Assembly: GCF_011326755.1 (NCBI RefSeq) | Contig: NZ_JAAOIE010000004.1 | Span: 248,001 to 312,000 of the forward strand | DNA: 64,000 nucleotides | Origin: Cochlodiniinecator piscidefendens | GTDB taxonomy: Bacteria; Pseudomonadota; Alphaproteobacteria; Rhodobacterales; Rhodobacteraceae | Reading direction: 5' to 3' | In this document: piece after piece, positions 20,119-29,072 of the stretch | How the letters are laid out: every line of letters starts with the position of its first letter | Numbering within the stretch: position 1 is the first letter of the stretch | Position numbers and translations under genes: made by a program | The notes under the pieces: model-generated | The model's database searches: none | Seen by the model: the letters and a program-made list of their open reading frames with translations, nothing else | Told to the model about the DNA's origin: nothing

Positions 20119-20862
20119 ATGAACGATAAAACAACCCATTTTGGCTTTCAAACCGTGAACGAAGCTGAAAAGGCTGGCATGGTCCACGGGGTTTTTACGA
20201 ATGTGGCCTCAAAATACGACGTAATGAATGACGCCATGTCGCTGGGCATTCACCGTATTTGGAAAGACGCAATGATGGATTGGCTTGCACCGCGTGCTGG
20301 CCAAAAACTGTTGGATGTTGCTGGTGGTACCGGGGATATTTCTTTTCGGTTTCTGAAACGGGCAGGGCAGGCACACGCGACAGTTTGCGATATGACTGAA
20401 TCGATGTTGGTGGAAGGTAGCCAACGGTCTGAGGCGGTTCAGCAGGCTGACAGTTTGAATTGGGTCGTCGGGGATGCGATGGCGCTTCCGTTTAAAGATA
20501 ACACATTCGACGTTTACACAATTTCTTTTGGTATTAGGAATGTGACTCGTATTCCTGATGCACTAAAAGAAGCGCACCGCGTGTTGCGCCCGGGTGGTCG
20601 GCTGATGGTTCTTGAGTTTAGCCAAATTCCCAATGACATGATGCAAAAAGCGTATGACCTATATTCTTTCAATGTCATCCCGAAGTTAGGAAAACTCATC
20701 GCTGACGATGCAGAGAGTTACCAGTACCTCGTTGAATCTATTCGGAAGTTTCCGGACCAAGATACATTTGTGAACATGATCGGTGAGGCGGGGTTTGCGA
20801 ACGTTAAATACCGCAACTTATCTATGGGAATTGCAGCATTACATTCTGGGTGGAAAGTATAA
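20119..20862 (+). CDS. ubiE: ubiquinone/menaquinone biosynthesis C-methyltransferase UbiE
   Basis: UbiE methylates the quinone ring during ubiquinone synthesis using S-adenosylmethionine. The 247-residue protein has the amino-terminal signature [19 protein letters not shown], the SAM-binding motif [13 protein letters not shown] at about residues 64-76 and the later SFGIRNVTR and [16 protein letters not shown]. It is divergent from fpg, with an 85-base shared promoter region, and its stop codon touches the ubiB start, giving a two-gene quinone operon. Confidence 0.96.
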   Translation: MNDKTTHFGFQTVNEAEKAGMVHGVFTNVASKYDVMNDAMSLGIHRIWKDAMMDWLAPRAGQKLLDVAGGTGDISFRFLKRAGQAHATVCDMTESMLVEGSQRSEAVQQADSLNWVVGDAMALPFKDNTFDVYTISFGIRNVTRIPDALKEAHRVLRPGGRLMVLEFSQIPNDMMQKAYDLYSFNVIPKLGKLIADDAESYQYLVESIRKFPDQDTFVNMIGEAGFANVKYRNLSMGIAALHSGWKV

Positions 20863-22386
20863 ATGCGGGGGCCTCATAATATATGGCGGCTTATTCGTAC
20901 GGGTGCCACGTTTGAACGCACGGGCGCCATGCCAATTATTCTTGAAGCAATGGATGCACCGCCGGCCCTCCGGGTTTTGGCACGTGTTTTGGGGTGGCCG
21001 TTTAAATGGCTGGGGTTAAAGGGCGATCCTGCGATGCCCCCGGCGACACGCGCACTGACTGCACTTGGGCCTGCATATATTAAGTTTGGGCAGATATTAT
21101 CAACGCGGCCGGATGTCGTTGGGGATGAAATGGCGCGGGCTTTAACCGTGTTACAAGACAAACTACCAGCATCACCTTTGCGTATTGCTAAGGCTAGCGT
21201 TGAAGATTCTTTAGGCGCTCCCGTCGAAGAGTTGTTTAGTGAATTCAGCGATTCCATCGCTGCGGCGTCAATTGCACAAGTTCACCGTGCGCGGGTCGCT
21301 GAAACCGGTCAGGAAGTTGCGGTAAAGATTTTACGGCCTGGAATTGAGAAAGCGTTTAGGAAAGATATTGATGCTTTCTACTTTGCGGCATCAATGATTG
21401 AATTTCTGCCTTCGGCGCGTCGCTTGCGTCCACGCGAGGTCATCGAACACTTCGAAGGGGTCGTGTTGGGGGAGCTCGATCTGCGACTAGAAAGTGCATC
21501 GGCGTCAGAGTTTGCAGCCAATACCGGCGGAGATTCTGGGTTTTCCTTACCTGCCATTTTATGGAACCTGTCCGACCGACGGGTTATGACGATGGATTGG
21601 GTCGAAGGTGTACCTCTTGGTGACAATGACGCGATTGACAAAGCAGGGCACAATCGCCGCGCTTTGGGCGATCGGGTCTTACAGCTGTTTTTAAGCCATG
21701 CGTTGCGTGACGGCTTTTTTCACGCTGATATGCATCAAGGGAATCTGAAAGTCGCAGCGAATGGCGATTTGATTGCATATGATTTTGGAATTATGGGCCA
21801 AATCGACGAATACACGCGGCGTGTATATGCAGAGATTTTGTTTGGCTTCATTAAACGGGATTATCGCCGCGTTGCCGAAGTGCATTTTGAGGCGGGCTAT
21901 GTGCCTGCTGACCAAGATGTTGATGAATTTGCGCGTGCGTTGCGGGCGGTTGGCGAACCCATTTTTGGCCAAAATGCGAGCAATATTTCCATGGGGAATT
22001 TGCTAAGCTATCTGTTCGAAGTGACCGAGCGTTTTGGAATGGAAACCCGCACCGAGCTTATTCTATTGCAGCGGACCATGGTCGTTGTGGAAGGCGTGGC
22101 GCGGTCGCTCAACTCTGACATTAATATTTGGGAAGTTGCCCGGCCGATTGTCGAAGATTATATTGCTAAAAGCATCGGCCCAAAGGCTTTCGCCCTTGAT
22201 TTGCTGCGGACCGCACGTGTCTTGTCGCGTTTTGGCCCGCAATTGCCCCAGCTGGCAGAGACGGCACTGGTCCGCCAAACTCAGTCGGAGACTGTAGAGT
22301 CTCGCAAACCCATTTTGTTTGCAGCGGTATGGCTTGGGATTGGCGCATCTCTGGGTGCTGTAGCTTTTTGGTTAATTGCGGCTTAA
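20863..22386 (+). CDS. ubiB: ubiquinone biosynthesis accessory kinase-like protein UbiB
   Basis: UbiB is an atypical kinase-like ATPase needed for ubiquinone biosynthesis, probably helping extract intermediates from the membrane. The 507-residue protein has the family KxGQ motif YIKFGQILSTRPD near residues 71-83, an Ala-rich loop (AAASIAQVHRA) in place of the P-loop, the catalytic-like HADMHQGNL and AYDFGIMGQ, and a carboxy-terminal membrane segment. It starts directly after the ubiE stop. Its last 15 bases overlap the end of the convergent phosphotransferase gene. Confidence 0.95.
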   Translation: MRGPHNIWRLIRTGATFERTGAMPIILEAMDAPPALRVLARVLGWPFKWLGLKGDPAMPPATRALTALGPAYIKFGQILSTRPDVVGDEMARALTVLQDKLPASPLRIAKASVEDSLGAPVEELFSEFSDSIAAASIAQVHRARVAETGQEVAVKILRPGIEKAFRKDIDAFYFAASMIEFLPSARRLRPREVIEHFEGVVLGELDLRLESASASEFAANTGGDSGFSLPAILWNLSDRRVMTMDWVEGVPLGDNDAIDKAGHNRRALGDRVLQLFLSHALRDGFFHADMHQGNLKVAANGDLIAYDFGIMGQIDEYTRRVYAEILFGFIKRDYRRVAEVHFEAGYVPADQDVDEFARALRAVGEPIFGQNASNISMGNLLSYLFEVTERFGMETRTELILLQRTMVVVEGVARSLNSDINIWEVARPIVEDYIAKSIGPKAFALDLLRTARVLSRFGPQLPQLAETALVRQTQSETVESRKPILFAAVWLGIGASLGAVAFWLIAA

Positions 22387-23235
22387 TTGTTCGACTTCAA
22401 GTGCGGTGGCATTGGCGTAATCTGTGGCACCTCGCGCAGCTTTCCAGAGACAATAGGCCGCCATGCGCCAATGAAACCAAGGCCGGAGCTTTTCGTAGCG
22501 GTCAGTTATCTCAGGTTGGTCATAGGCCGCTAAAAATTCTGTGATCTGTGTCTGGTTAAGAGGGATATTTCCGTACAGCGTTTGCATCGCTGGTGACAAA
22601 AAGACGGCAATATCTTCGCAAGGATCACCAACTCCGGGACATTGCCAATCAATAAGTCGCAATCCAGATGGAGCGCTGATCAGGTTGGTTGAAACGACAT
22701 CACCGTGTATGAGGTGCAGACGGGACATAGGGGAAACACAGGATGTTGGCATCAAAGCCCTAAGCTTTTCTGCCTCTTTTGTTTGGCAGTCGTTTAGGAC
22801 TGCCTCCGTCTGTTTTCTCAATGCTTCCGAGCCGGATTCAACGACTCGCATCGGTGCGTGAATATCTAGGCTGTGCAGTCGCGCAAGAAGATTTGCAACA
22901 CCAACCACATCGTCAGACCATGTCGGGCCTTCGATATGACGGTAGAGGATGCAAATACCATGAGACGTTTGAAAATGAGCGATCAAATCTGGTGCGATGC
23001 CTAACTGTTTCAATGCTTTTAAAGCAGTAATTTCCGCAAACCCATCGTTTGGAAAAAGTGGTGTCACAGCTTGATCATTAAACAGTTTGGCAACAACACA
23101 TTTGCGCTGCGTTTCCAGTTTCCAAAGGCTATTCGTACGACCGCCGGTCATTGGTGACCATACGGCGTTCGCCAAATCGAGGCCGGCGTTGTCGATGAGG
23201 TCACGCAACACTTTGGAAGGGATTTTGTCCGCCAT
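22372..23235 (-). CDS. aminoglycoside/choline kinase-like phosphotransferase
   Basis: A 287-residue member of the APH/choline kinase fold. It has the catalytic HGDVVSTN near residue 184 and the metal-binding RLIDWQCPGVGDP about 17 residues later, both complete, plus the nucleotide-binding KCVVAKLFND. The substrate is not readable: choline, ethanolamine, thiamine and similar alcohols are all possible, and resistance to aminoglycosides is not implied. ATG 23235 is chosen over an in-frame TTG at 23250. It stands alone between ubiB, which it overlaps by 15 bases, and flgD. Confidence 0.8.
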   Translation of the reverse strand: MADKIPSKVLRDLIDNAGLDLANAVWSPMTGGRTNSLWKLETQRKCVVAKLFNDQAVTPLFPNDGFAEITALKALKQLGIAPDLIAHFQTSHGICILYRHIEGPTWSDDVVGVANLLARLHSLDIHAPMRVVESGSEALRKQTEAVLNDCQTKEAEKLRALMPTSCVSPMSRLHLIHGDVVSTNLISAPSGLRLIDWQCPGVGDPCEDIAVFLSPAMQTLYGNIPLNQTQITEFLAAYDQPEITDRYEKLRPWFHWRMAAYCLWKAARGATDYANATALEVEQLSRN

Positions 23236-23322
23236 TTGCAGCTGTTCCAATTTGCCTATCCGTGCCTCATTTGATGCGAGGCACGCTAAGTTGAGGAACA
23301 GCAGATAGCAAGATGTGATCTC

Positions 23323-23988
23323 TTAGGAAGAGTTTCCTTGCCGTAGTGCAGTCACGTTGTCAGTTGAAATTCGAACGCCACTGTCGAGGATAAGAGTAGC
23401 CCCTCCAACACCGCCACCGCTGACTTCGGTTATTTCCGCATAAATTTCTGCGGTTGTTGTCGTCATTATCGTGCCATCTTGGTAACTTTCGACTGCAAAG
23501 CTGTAAGTGCCTGTTTCAAAGGGTGTTCCATCTTCATGCACACCGGCCCATTCGACAGGCTCGGCTGTCGCAGGAATATCAATACGCTGCACTTCCTCAC
23601 CATCACTATCAGTCACCACCAGAACAGCGCTATTGGACTGCGCGGCTGGGTTTGGGGAAATTGTAATGGGTTGCCCATCAAAGTGCGCTGGCGCTGCGAC
23701 TCGGGCTTCCATGCCAACCCAACTTGCCATTTGAGCCATATTTTGAATACCCATTTGTGCGCCAAGACCGACAAGTAAGTCGTTTGTGCGTACTTGTTGT
23801 TCGACACCTGAAAATGTCGCGAGTTGGACCGCAAATTCTTCCGAACTCATTGGGCTGAGAGGGTCCTGATTCTGAATCTGGGCTGTCATCATTTTTAGGA
23901 AAGTATCAAAATCAGAGGTAATAGCGGCGGATGCCGATGTCGACGCAGATTGTGTTTGTTGCGCAGATTGGGATGAGTTTACTTCCAT
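23323..23988 (-). CDS. flgD: flagellar hook assembly (capping) protein FlgD
   Basis: FlgD is the scaffold that caps the growing hook and is replaced when the hook is complete. The 221-residue protein has the amino-terminal motif DTFLKMMTAQIQNQDPLSPM at about residues 27-46, with TAQLxxQDP as the family signature, followed by SEEFAVQLATFSGVEQQ. A FLN-like immunoglobulin fold domain and a tudor-like part fit the rest. ATG 23988 has AAGAGGAACACACC in front and lies 12 bases after the fliK stop, so fliK and flgD form an operon. Confidence 0.94.
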   Translation of the reverse strand: MEVNSSQSAQQTQSASTSASAAITSDFDTFLKMMTAQIQNQDPLSPMSSEEFAVQLATFSGVEQQVRTNDLLVGLGAQMGIQNMAQMASWVGMEARVAAPAHFDGQPITISPNPAAQSNSAVLVVTDSDGEEVQRIDIPATAEPVEWAGVHEDGTPFETGTYSFAVESYQDGTIMTTTTAEIYAEITEVSGGGVGGATLILDSGVRISTDNVTALRQGNSS

Positions 23989-24000
23989 GGTGTGTTCCTC

Positions 24001-25872
24001 TTAAAATCTTAGATCAACGCCACCTTGCGCATCCAAAAGAATACGTGTCGGCTCGTTGTCTTGATTATTTGTCGATTCGATATCCTGAGCGGAGCCGTCA
24101 TTTGTGGAGTGCTTGTCTGACCCTTCATTCTGATCGGTTTGTTGTCCAAAATGAAAATCAATATTGTCATACCCAAGCTCACGAAATTCTTTTTCCAGCA
24201 AATCTGCATGACGACGCATGAGATCGATTGTTTCGGTACGTTCCGCAACAATACTAACGCTGACGTTTCCTTCGTGAATATTGAGAGTCAACTGCACTTT
24301 ACCAAGCTCGTCCGGCGATAATGCAAGTTCAACTGGGCGCCCTTGGACCAGAGGTGCCAATCCCGACAACTGTTGCGCTATGTGTTTTGGTGTTTCCGGC
24401 GCAGTAAAAGCATTTGATGTAGCGCTACGTGCTTGTGACACATTTCCGGGATCTGAAGATAGGAGACCTTCTGAACGCTCCACGTAGTGAGAGTCAGATT
24501 TTTCAATGTCTCCAACTGAAAGAAGCCCCGGCGTTTTGCTCACAGATTGTTGTTCGTGAGGCATTTGCCCATTTTGTGACGGGGACGTTGGAGAAGCCAC
24601 GCTGTTGGTGTTTAGAGCGGAGAATGTTGGCTCATGATCGACCGTTGATGTTGTTGCAGTCATATCTTTTGCTGGCGATTGAGGTGTCGAAGGATCGGGA
24701 GAGTCGATGAATTTTCGGTCATGTTGAGGAGATCCTGTTAGGGCCGTTGTTGGGCGGGGCTCTACAGGAATGCTTGGTGTGGTGTTTTCAGGTTGAGATG
24801 CTGAGGCTACGCGTGTGGACTTAACATTTATTGCTGCTTTCGTCTGCTCTACGCCCCGCGGTTCAGGCATCGGAATTGTCTGTAGTTGGTTCGGCGTATC
24901 GGTCGGGCTAGCTGTTACTGTGGCGCGTACGATTTCGGGTGTTGAGTTTTTGAAATTGAACTTAGGTGCAGTATCCTGCGCTGCCGTATTCGTAGTGTTT
25001 GCAATTTTTGCCGAACTGGACAGAGCAGATTGAAAATATCGGGGAGGGATCGGTTGGTGTGAGGAATCTGCAGTGCCAGCCGCTGCTGCGGAAATTGTTG
25101 TAGCTGTTTTGTTGCCAGGTTGATTCGCGTTGTCGATTTCTGGTGTAGATGCGGAGTCGATAGGCTGCCCATCACGTGATGTCGAAACGGGATTATAGGC
25201 TTTGTTGTTCTGTGGGGGTATGTAGGTGACACTGTTGAGTGAACGATCCGCTTGAGTAGGCTCAGCGGTGACATGATGTGATCCCTTTGCCGTAACAGAG
25301 TTTACGGTTCCGCTTGCGGTAGTCGATTGTTCAAAATTGACTTGGTCGGGCGATTTATGTTGTGGCCGTTGCTCTGTCAATTGGGATGGATTCGGCTCCG
25401 TATGTTCCGAAGGCTGGGTATGATGTCTGTTGTCGGTAGAATCACCAGTTGAATTGGATTGAGATATCGCTGCCTCAAAACGGGCTTGGGCCGGGGCAAT
25501 CGCGTTGCTTTTCTGTTGTTCGGTGTCTGGTGCGTGCTCTTCCGATACACGAGGCTCAGCCAAATCAAGATCGGCGCGCGTATCATCCATTGGGACCTGT
25601 GTCCCTGTTTCGTTTGACTTTTTTGTGTCGTCAGACTGCGCTGCTCTGTCAGTATGTCTGGCAGGGGTATCGGCATTCTGTTGTAAAGCGATTGAAGCGT
25701 CAGGGCCCAATTCAGCCGAATCTTCTTCGGGATGATTCTTTTGGGAGTCATTCTGAAAAAACAGGAAGGCAAACTTTCCCGATTGATCGTGTGCATGTGC
25801 GTCAGGCGCATTCTTTGTAAGGGGAACCACGCTAGATAGAGAGGCGGTTTTTGTGTCGAATATGTTTTCCAT
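24001..25872 (-). CDS. fliK: flagellar hook-length control protein FliK
   Basis: FliK is the secreted molecular ruler that stops hook growth and switches export to filament proteins. The 623-residue protein has a long low-complexity amino part rich in Ser, Thr, Gln, Asn and Pro, usual for the ruler region, and a compact carboxy-terminal Flg_hook domain with GRPVELALSPDELGKVQL and LLEKEFRELGYDNIDFHFG (about residues 508-590). The end matches the substrate-specificity switch domain. It is the first gene of a fliK-flgD pair and diverges from the flgJ-like gene. Confidence 0.9.
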   Translation of the reverse strand: MENIFDTKTASLSSVVPLTKNAPDAHAHDQSGKFAFLFFQNDSQKNHPEEDSAELGPDASIALQQNADTPARHTDRAAQSDDTKKSNETGTQVPMDDTRADLDLAEPRVSEEHAPDTEQQKSNAIAPAQARFEAAISQSNSTGDSTDNRHHTQPSEHTEPNPSQLTEQRPQHKSPDQVNFEQSTTASGTVNSVTAKGSHHVTAEPTQADRSLNSVTYIPPQNNKAYNPVSTSRDGQPIDSASTPEIDNANQPGNKTATTISAAAAGTADSSHQPIPPRYFQSALSSSAKIANTTNTAAQDTAPKFNFKNSTPEIVRATVTASPTDTPNQLQTIPMPEPRGVEQTKAAINVKSTRVASASQPENTTPSIPVEPRPTTALTGSPQHDRKFIDSPDPSTPQSPAKDMTATTSTVDHEPTFSALNTNSVASPTSPSQNGQMPHEQQSVSKTPGLLSVGDIEKSDSHYVERSEGLLSSDPGNVSQARSATSNAFTAPETPKHIAQQLSGLAPLVQGRPVELALSPDELGKVQLTLNIHEGNVSVSIVAERTETIDLMRRHADLLEKEFRELGYDNIDFHFGQQTDQNEGSDKHSTNDGSAQDIESTNNQDNEPTRILLDAQGGVDLRF

Positions 25873-25919
25873 GTCTCACCGGATTTCTTCCGTTCGAGCT
25901 TGTTATGGCAGGAAATTGG

Positions 25920-25934
25920 TTACTGGATATTTAC
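25920..25934. promoter_or_regulatory. CtrA-like site (TTAC-N7-TTAC) between fliK and the flgJ-like gene
   Basis: TTAC, seven bases, TTAC lies in the 112-base divergent region between fliK (minus) and the rod-binding protein gene (plus). Each half differs by one base from the CtrA consensus TTAA-N7-TTAA. It could serve either gene. Confidence 0.3.
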
Positions 25935-25984
25935 CAAACTACGGCATCACAGAGGAAAGTATCTTCAATTAGAAGGAAATCTAA

Positions 25985-26272
25985 ATGTCAGTTTCCCCTT
26001 TGATTCCCAACGGTCAGCCGATTCCCGCACGTGAGTCGCAAGATGTACTTTTGCGACGGGCTGCCGATGAATTGGAAACAAACTTTTTAGCGGAGATGTT
26101 GAAATCCGCTGGAGTCGGCAAGCCATCTGAAAGTTTCGGTGGCGGCGTCGGAGAAGAGCAGTTCGGCTCATTCATGCGTCTAGAACAAGCCCGATCAATG
26201 GTTGCATCCGGGGGCATCGGATTAGCCGAGAGTATTTTTCAATCCCTAAAGGAGCGCGCAAATGATGTTTGA
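25985..26272 (+). CDS. flgJ: rod-binding protein, FlgJ amino-terminal domain only
   Basis: This 95-residue protein matches the rod-binding (capping) domain of FlgJ, with ADELETNFLAEMLKSAG and SFMRLEQARSMVASGGIGLA. There is no muramidase domain, as in most alphaproteobacterial single-domain versions, so a separate lytic enzyme must open the wall for the rod. The gene has GAAGGAAATCTAA before the ATG and overlaps the next gene by 11 bases. Confidence 0.82.
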   Translation: MSVSPLIPNGQPIPARESQDVLLRRAADELETNFLAEMLKSAGVGKPSESFGGGVGEEQFGSFMRLEQARSMVASGGIGLAESIFQSLKERANDV

Positions 26273-26618
26273 GAGTAAAAAACCGGTCGAGCAGAAGCTC
26301 GAGTCGTTGTTGAGCGAAGAACGAGCGGCCATCACGATGGGCGATTTTTCGAATCTGGTGCATTTGGCCGAAGAAAAAGAAAAGATAGCAGCACGTCTGC
26401 GCGATTCCCCGATCAGTGGCCAATCGATGGAGCGACTCAGAGAAAATGCAGCCCGCAATGCTGAATTATTGCAGATCGCATCAGGGGCAATTCAACAGGT
26501 CCTAAAGCGAATCGAAATCCTGCGACAGGGTCCGAGTCAGCTAAAAACCTATGATAAAAGCGGCCAATCCTCTTCTTTAGGAAACGCCACAGGCAGAACA
26601 TTTGAACGGCGGGCTTAG
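26262..26618 (+). CDS. FlgN-like flagellar export chaperone (probable)
   Basis: A 118-residue, helix-rich protein with long amphipathic stretches (KLESLLSEERAAITMGDF and HLAEEKEKIAARL), the pattern of the FlgN chaperone that guards FlgK and FlgL before export. Sequence similarity to known FlgN proteins is only moderate by eye, so the call rests on helix pattern, size and position between the flgJ-like gene and flagellin. ATG 26262 has AAAGGAG seven bases upstream and lies within the end of the previous gene; ATG 26265 is an alternative. A terminator hairpin overlaps its stop codon. Confidence 0.6.
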   Translation: MMFESKKPVEQKLESLLSEERAAITMGDFSNLVHLAEEKEKIAARLRDSPISGQSMERLRENAARNAELLQIASGAIQQVLKRIEILRQGPSQLKTYDKSGQSSSLGNATGRTFERRA

Positions 26619-26634
26619 GGTCCGCCGCTTTTAT
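26607..26634 (+). terminator. terminator overlapping the end of the flgN-like gene
   Basis: CGGCGG and CCGCCG form a 6-base stem around a 9-base loop that contains the stop codon; CTTTTATTT follows. Moderate strength. It separates the small flagellar operon from the flagellin gene. Confidence 0.6.
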
Positions 26635-26664
26635 TTCAAATTCTAATTATTGGAATTTTGCAGC

Positions 26665-26679
26665 TTAGGGATCTCTTAG
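26665..26679 (+). promoter_or_regulatory. CtrA-like site (TTAG-N7-TTAG) upstream of flagellin
   Basis: TTAG, seven bases, TTAG lies about 150 bases before the flagellin start. Both halves differ by one base from the CtrA half-site TTAA. It is the third such element in flagellar intergenic regions of this window. Confidence 0.3.
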
Positions 26680-26750
26680 TTTTTTGCCCCCAAACATGAA
26701 GTCAGACCTCAAAACGGGGTTATACGCGAACCGGATAATCGCAACGCGTA

Positions 26751-26830
26751 TTGGTTAGAATGCCAACAACCCCGCCTTGATGCGGGACAGGTAACGCGGC
26801 GCAAAAGCGCTGACATAGTAAGGAAAAACA
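26751..26830 (+). promoter_or_regulatory. structured 5' leader of flagellin mRNA
   Basis: The leader shows hairpins TTGG/CCAA (26751-26766), CCCGC/GCGGG (26771-26786) and CGGCGC-AAAA-GCGCTG (26797-26812), the last ending nine bases before the AAGGAA ribosome site. Leaders of flagellin mRNAs are the known target of FlbT in Caulobacter, and flbT lies two genes downstream. The transcription start is not known. Confidence 0.45.
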
Positions 26831-28096
26831 ATGTCTAGTATTCTGACAAACAATGGCGCGATGGTTGCGCTGCAAACTCTGAAGTCGATCAACTCTGGTC
26901 TTCTCGACACACAGAAAGAAATCTCAACCGGTAAATCTGTGGCGTCTGCAAAAGACAACTCAGCGGTTTGGGCGATCTCGAAAGTGATGGAGTCTGACGT
27001 GAAAGGTTTTAAAGGGATTTCCGACAGTCTTGCACTTGGTGAATCAACGGTTTCTGTCGCACGTCAAGCTTCTGAAACTGTGACGGACCTTTTGACTGAC
27101 ATCAAAGGTAAAATCGTCGCCGCACAAGAGGACAATGTGGATCGGACGAAAATCCAATCTGACATTGACGCGTTGGTTGGGCAAATTGGGTCTGTTGTTG
27201 GCGCGGCCCAATTTAATGGCCTCAACCTTGTCGATGGTTCTGCCTCAGGTACCAATACAAACGGCCAAACGGGTATCAATGTTTTGTCTTCACTCGACCG
27301 AGCTGCAGATGGTTCTGTGTCCTCGAGCTCAATTGGCGTTGATGCACAGAATCTCTCTCTCACCGCCGGAGCTGCACTGACTACTGCAGCTGCATCCATC
27401 GGAGGGGGGGCAGCACCTGCCACTATTGACGAGAATGGTAGTGGTACTGAAACTGTAACGCTCGACACCTTCTCGTTTCAAGGTGGCGGGGCTGCTCTTG
27501 CGTCGGATGATGCGGCAGCGGTTGCTGCTACGACAACTGGCCTTTTGGCAGGCGATACCCTGTCATTTACCATCGGTTCTGTGGAAGCCCAATACACTGT
27601 AAAAGAGGGTGACACCGAAGAATCTTTGGTGTCTGGGTTGAAAAACGCGTTTCAAGGCAATGGCCTAAGTGATACAGATTTCACTCTGGATCTCAGCACA
27701 GCTGGTCAATTGGCCGTTACGAACGAAACAAATGCGGCTGTTTCAATGTCATTTACTGCTACACGAGGCACTGGAGGATTAGGTGGGCTATCATCTCTTG
27801 ACGTTTCCAATGGCTCGAATGCGGCGACTGCGCTAGGATCAATTGAAAATATGATCCAAACGTCCATTGATGCTGCGGCATCCTTTGGTTCTGTTCAAGG
27901 TCGCATTGAAACGCAATCTACCTTTGTCTCCAATCTGACTGATTCACTGAAGTCTGGAATTGGCGCAATGGTTGATGCGAACATGGAAGAAGCATCCGCG
28001 CGCCTTCAAGCGCTGCAAACACAGCAGCAGCTTGGTATTCAGGCGCTGTCGATTGCGAACCAAGCACCGCAATCCATCATGTCTCTCTTCCGTTAA
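26831..28096 (+). CDS. fliC: flagellin
   Basis: This is the filament subunit (421 residues). The conserved amino-terminal D0/D1 helices (SSILTNNGAMVALQTLKSIN and TGKSVASAKDNSAVWAISK) and the carboxy-terminal helices (ARLQALQTQQQLGIQALSIA, ending SIMSLFR) are complete; the middle 170-300 region is the variable outer domain rich in Ala, Gly and Thr. The gene has AAGGAA before the ATG, a structured leader, and is followed by flaF and flbT. A run of seven G at 27405-27411 lies in the variable part. Only one flagellin gene is in the window. Confidence 0.95.
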   Translation: MSSILTNNGAMVALQTLKSINSGLLDTQKEISTGKSVASAKDNSAVWAISKVMESDVKGFKGISDSLALGESTVSVARQASETVTDLLTDIKGKIVAAQEDNVDRTKIQSDIDALVGQIGSVVGAAQFNGLNLVDGSASGTNTNGQTGINVLSSLDRAADGSVSSSSIGVDAQNLSLTAGAALTTAAASIGGGAAPATIDENGSGTETVTLDTFSFQGGGAALASDDAAAVAATTTGLLAGDTLSFTIGSVEAQYTVKEGDTEESLVSGLKNAFQGNGLSDTDFTLDLSTAGQLAVTNETNAAVSMSFTATRGTGGLGGLSSLDVSNGSNAATALGSIENMIQTSIDAAASFGSVQGRIETQSTFVSNLTDSLKSGIGAMVDANMEEASARLQALQTQQQLGIQALSIANQAPQSIMSLFR

Positions 28097-28107
28097 GGAA
28101 AAGCTTT

Positions 28108-28155
28108 TGGGGGCGCTTTATCGCGCCTCCATCCTCCCTCACGCTGAACGCGTGA
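28108..28155 (+). repeat. two adjacent hairpins between flagellin and flaF
   Basis: GGGGGCGC and GCGCCTCC (28108-28129, one G-T pair) and CTCACGC and GCGTGAG (28137-28155) form two stable stems in the flagellin-flaF gap. Neither is followed by a T-run, so they more likely protect or segment the mRNA than end it. Confidence 0.55.
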
Positions 28156-28186
28156 GTCGATGAAGATGTCATTGGAAGGAAATGAC

Positions 28187-28564
28187 GTGAACGCATTTAA
28201 TATGGCTAAAACGGCCTACACTGCTTCAACACAGGCTATTCGGACCCCACGTAGAACAGAGTTCGAAGCATTCGCCAAAATTACCCAAAAACTCAAGGCG
28301 GCAGCTGACGCCCCAGCATCGGATTTCACGAAACGCGCCGAGGCAATTTACGACAATCGACAGCTTTGGACATTGATTGCGTCGCAAGTGGCAGACGACG
28401 ACAACGAACTGCCTCGGCAATTGCGGGCCAGGCTTTTCTATCTCGCTGAATTTACCAACGAACACAGTCGCAAGGTTCTAAAAAACGAAGCTGGCTTTGA
28501 TGCGTTGATTGAAATCAATACCGCCATAATGCGCGGCCTCAGAGATGATCCAACGATTGGGTAA
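28187..28564 (+). CDS. flaF: flagellar biosynthesis regulator FlaF
   Basis: FlaF is an alphaproteobacterial regulator that activates flagellin synthesis or secretion and opposes FlbT. From the GTG at 28187 the protein has 125 residues and starts VNAFNMAKTAYTAS; GGAAGGAAATGAC lies in front. The family features NAFxMAxTAY, the RTPRRTEFEAFAKIT stretch and the helical NRQLWTLIASQVADDDN part are visible. An in-frame ATG at 28160 adds nine residues without a ribosome site. The following flbT gene starts about 100 bases later. Confidence 0.88.
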   Translation: MNAFNMAKTAYTASTQAIRTPRRTEFEAFAKITQKLKAAADAPASDFTKRAEAIYDNRQLWTLIASQVADDDNELPRQLRARLFYLAEFTNEHSRKVLKNEAGFDALIEINTAIMRGLRDDPTIG

Positions 28565-28667
28565 CTGATTTTGAACCTTGGCTCATTCAGGGCCTCGGTT
28601 TTCTCCAGAAGATGCGCAAAGCGTGCCGTATTGCATTGCCTTTGTCGCCAATACGAAAGGGCATATC

Positions 28668-29072
28668 ATGAGCGGACTTGTTCTAAAACTAAGCCCAAAA
28701 GAACGTGTACTGATCAACGGGGCGGTCATTGAAAATGGCGACCGTCGTTCTCGGCTATTAATCATAACGCCAAACGCAAATATTTTGCGCCTGAGGGATG
28801 CGATCCACCCAGAAGAGGTCAATACACCCGTGCGTCGTGTGTGTTACGTTGCCCAACTAATTTTGTCTGGGGATGCGGATATCCAAGACGCCCACAAGCA
28901 GTTGCTGACGGGTATAGAACAACTCAGTCAGGTTTTGACGGATATAGACAGCCGTGAAAAACTAAACGAAGCGACTCAGGCTGTATTGTCAGAGCAATAC
29001 TATCAGGCGTTAAAGGCGCTACGCGTATTGCTACCGCGTGAGGAACGGCTTTTGGCCGTACAAAATTCATGA
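28668..29072 (+). CDS. flbT: flagellin mRNA regulator FlbT
   Basis: FlbT binds the 5' leader of flagellin mRNA in Caulobacter and lowers its stability when the hook is not finished. The 134-residue protein starts MSGLVLKLSPKERVLINGAV, the typical FlbT opening, followed by NGDRRSRLLIITPNANILRL. GAAAGGGCATATC precedes the ATG; a longer frame from 28578 overlaps the flaF gap and lacks support. It overlaps the DUF1217 gene by four bases (ATGA). Confidence 0.9.
   Translation: MSGLVLKLSPKERVLINGAVIENGDRRSRLLIITPNANILRLRDAIHPEEVNTPVRRVCYVAQLILSGDADIQDAHKQLLTGIEQLSQVLTDIDSREKLNEATQAVLSEQYYQALKALRVLLPREERLLAVQNS

Noticed and set aside
26640-26830. Sigma-28 or sigma-54 promoter at flagellin
   Set aside because: CCGGATAA near 26731 resembles a -10 of the FliA type, but the TAAA -35 is absent at the right distance, and no GG-N10-GC element of sigma-54 was seen.
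27135-27468. Open frames over flagellin on either strand
   Set aside because: They are shifted or antisense reading frames of a highly conserved flagellin and show no protein features.
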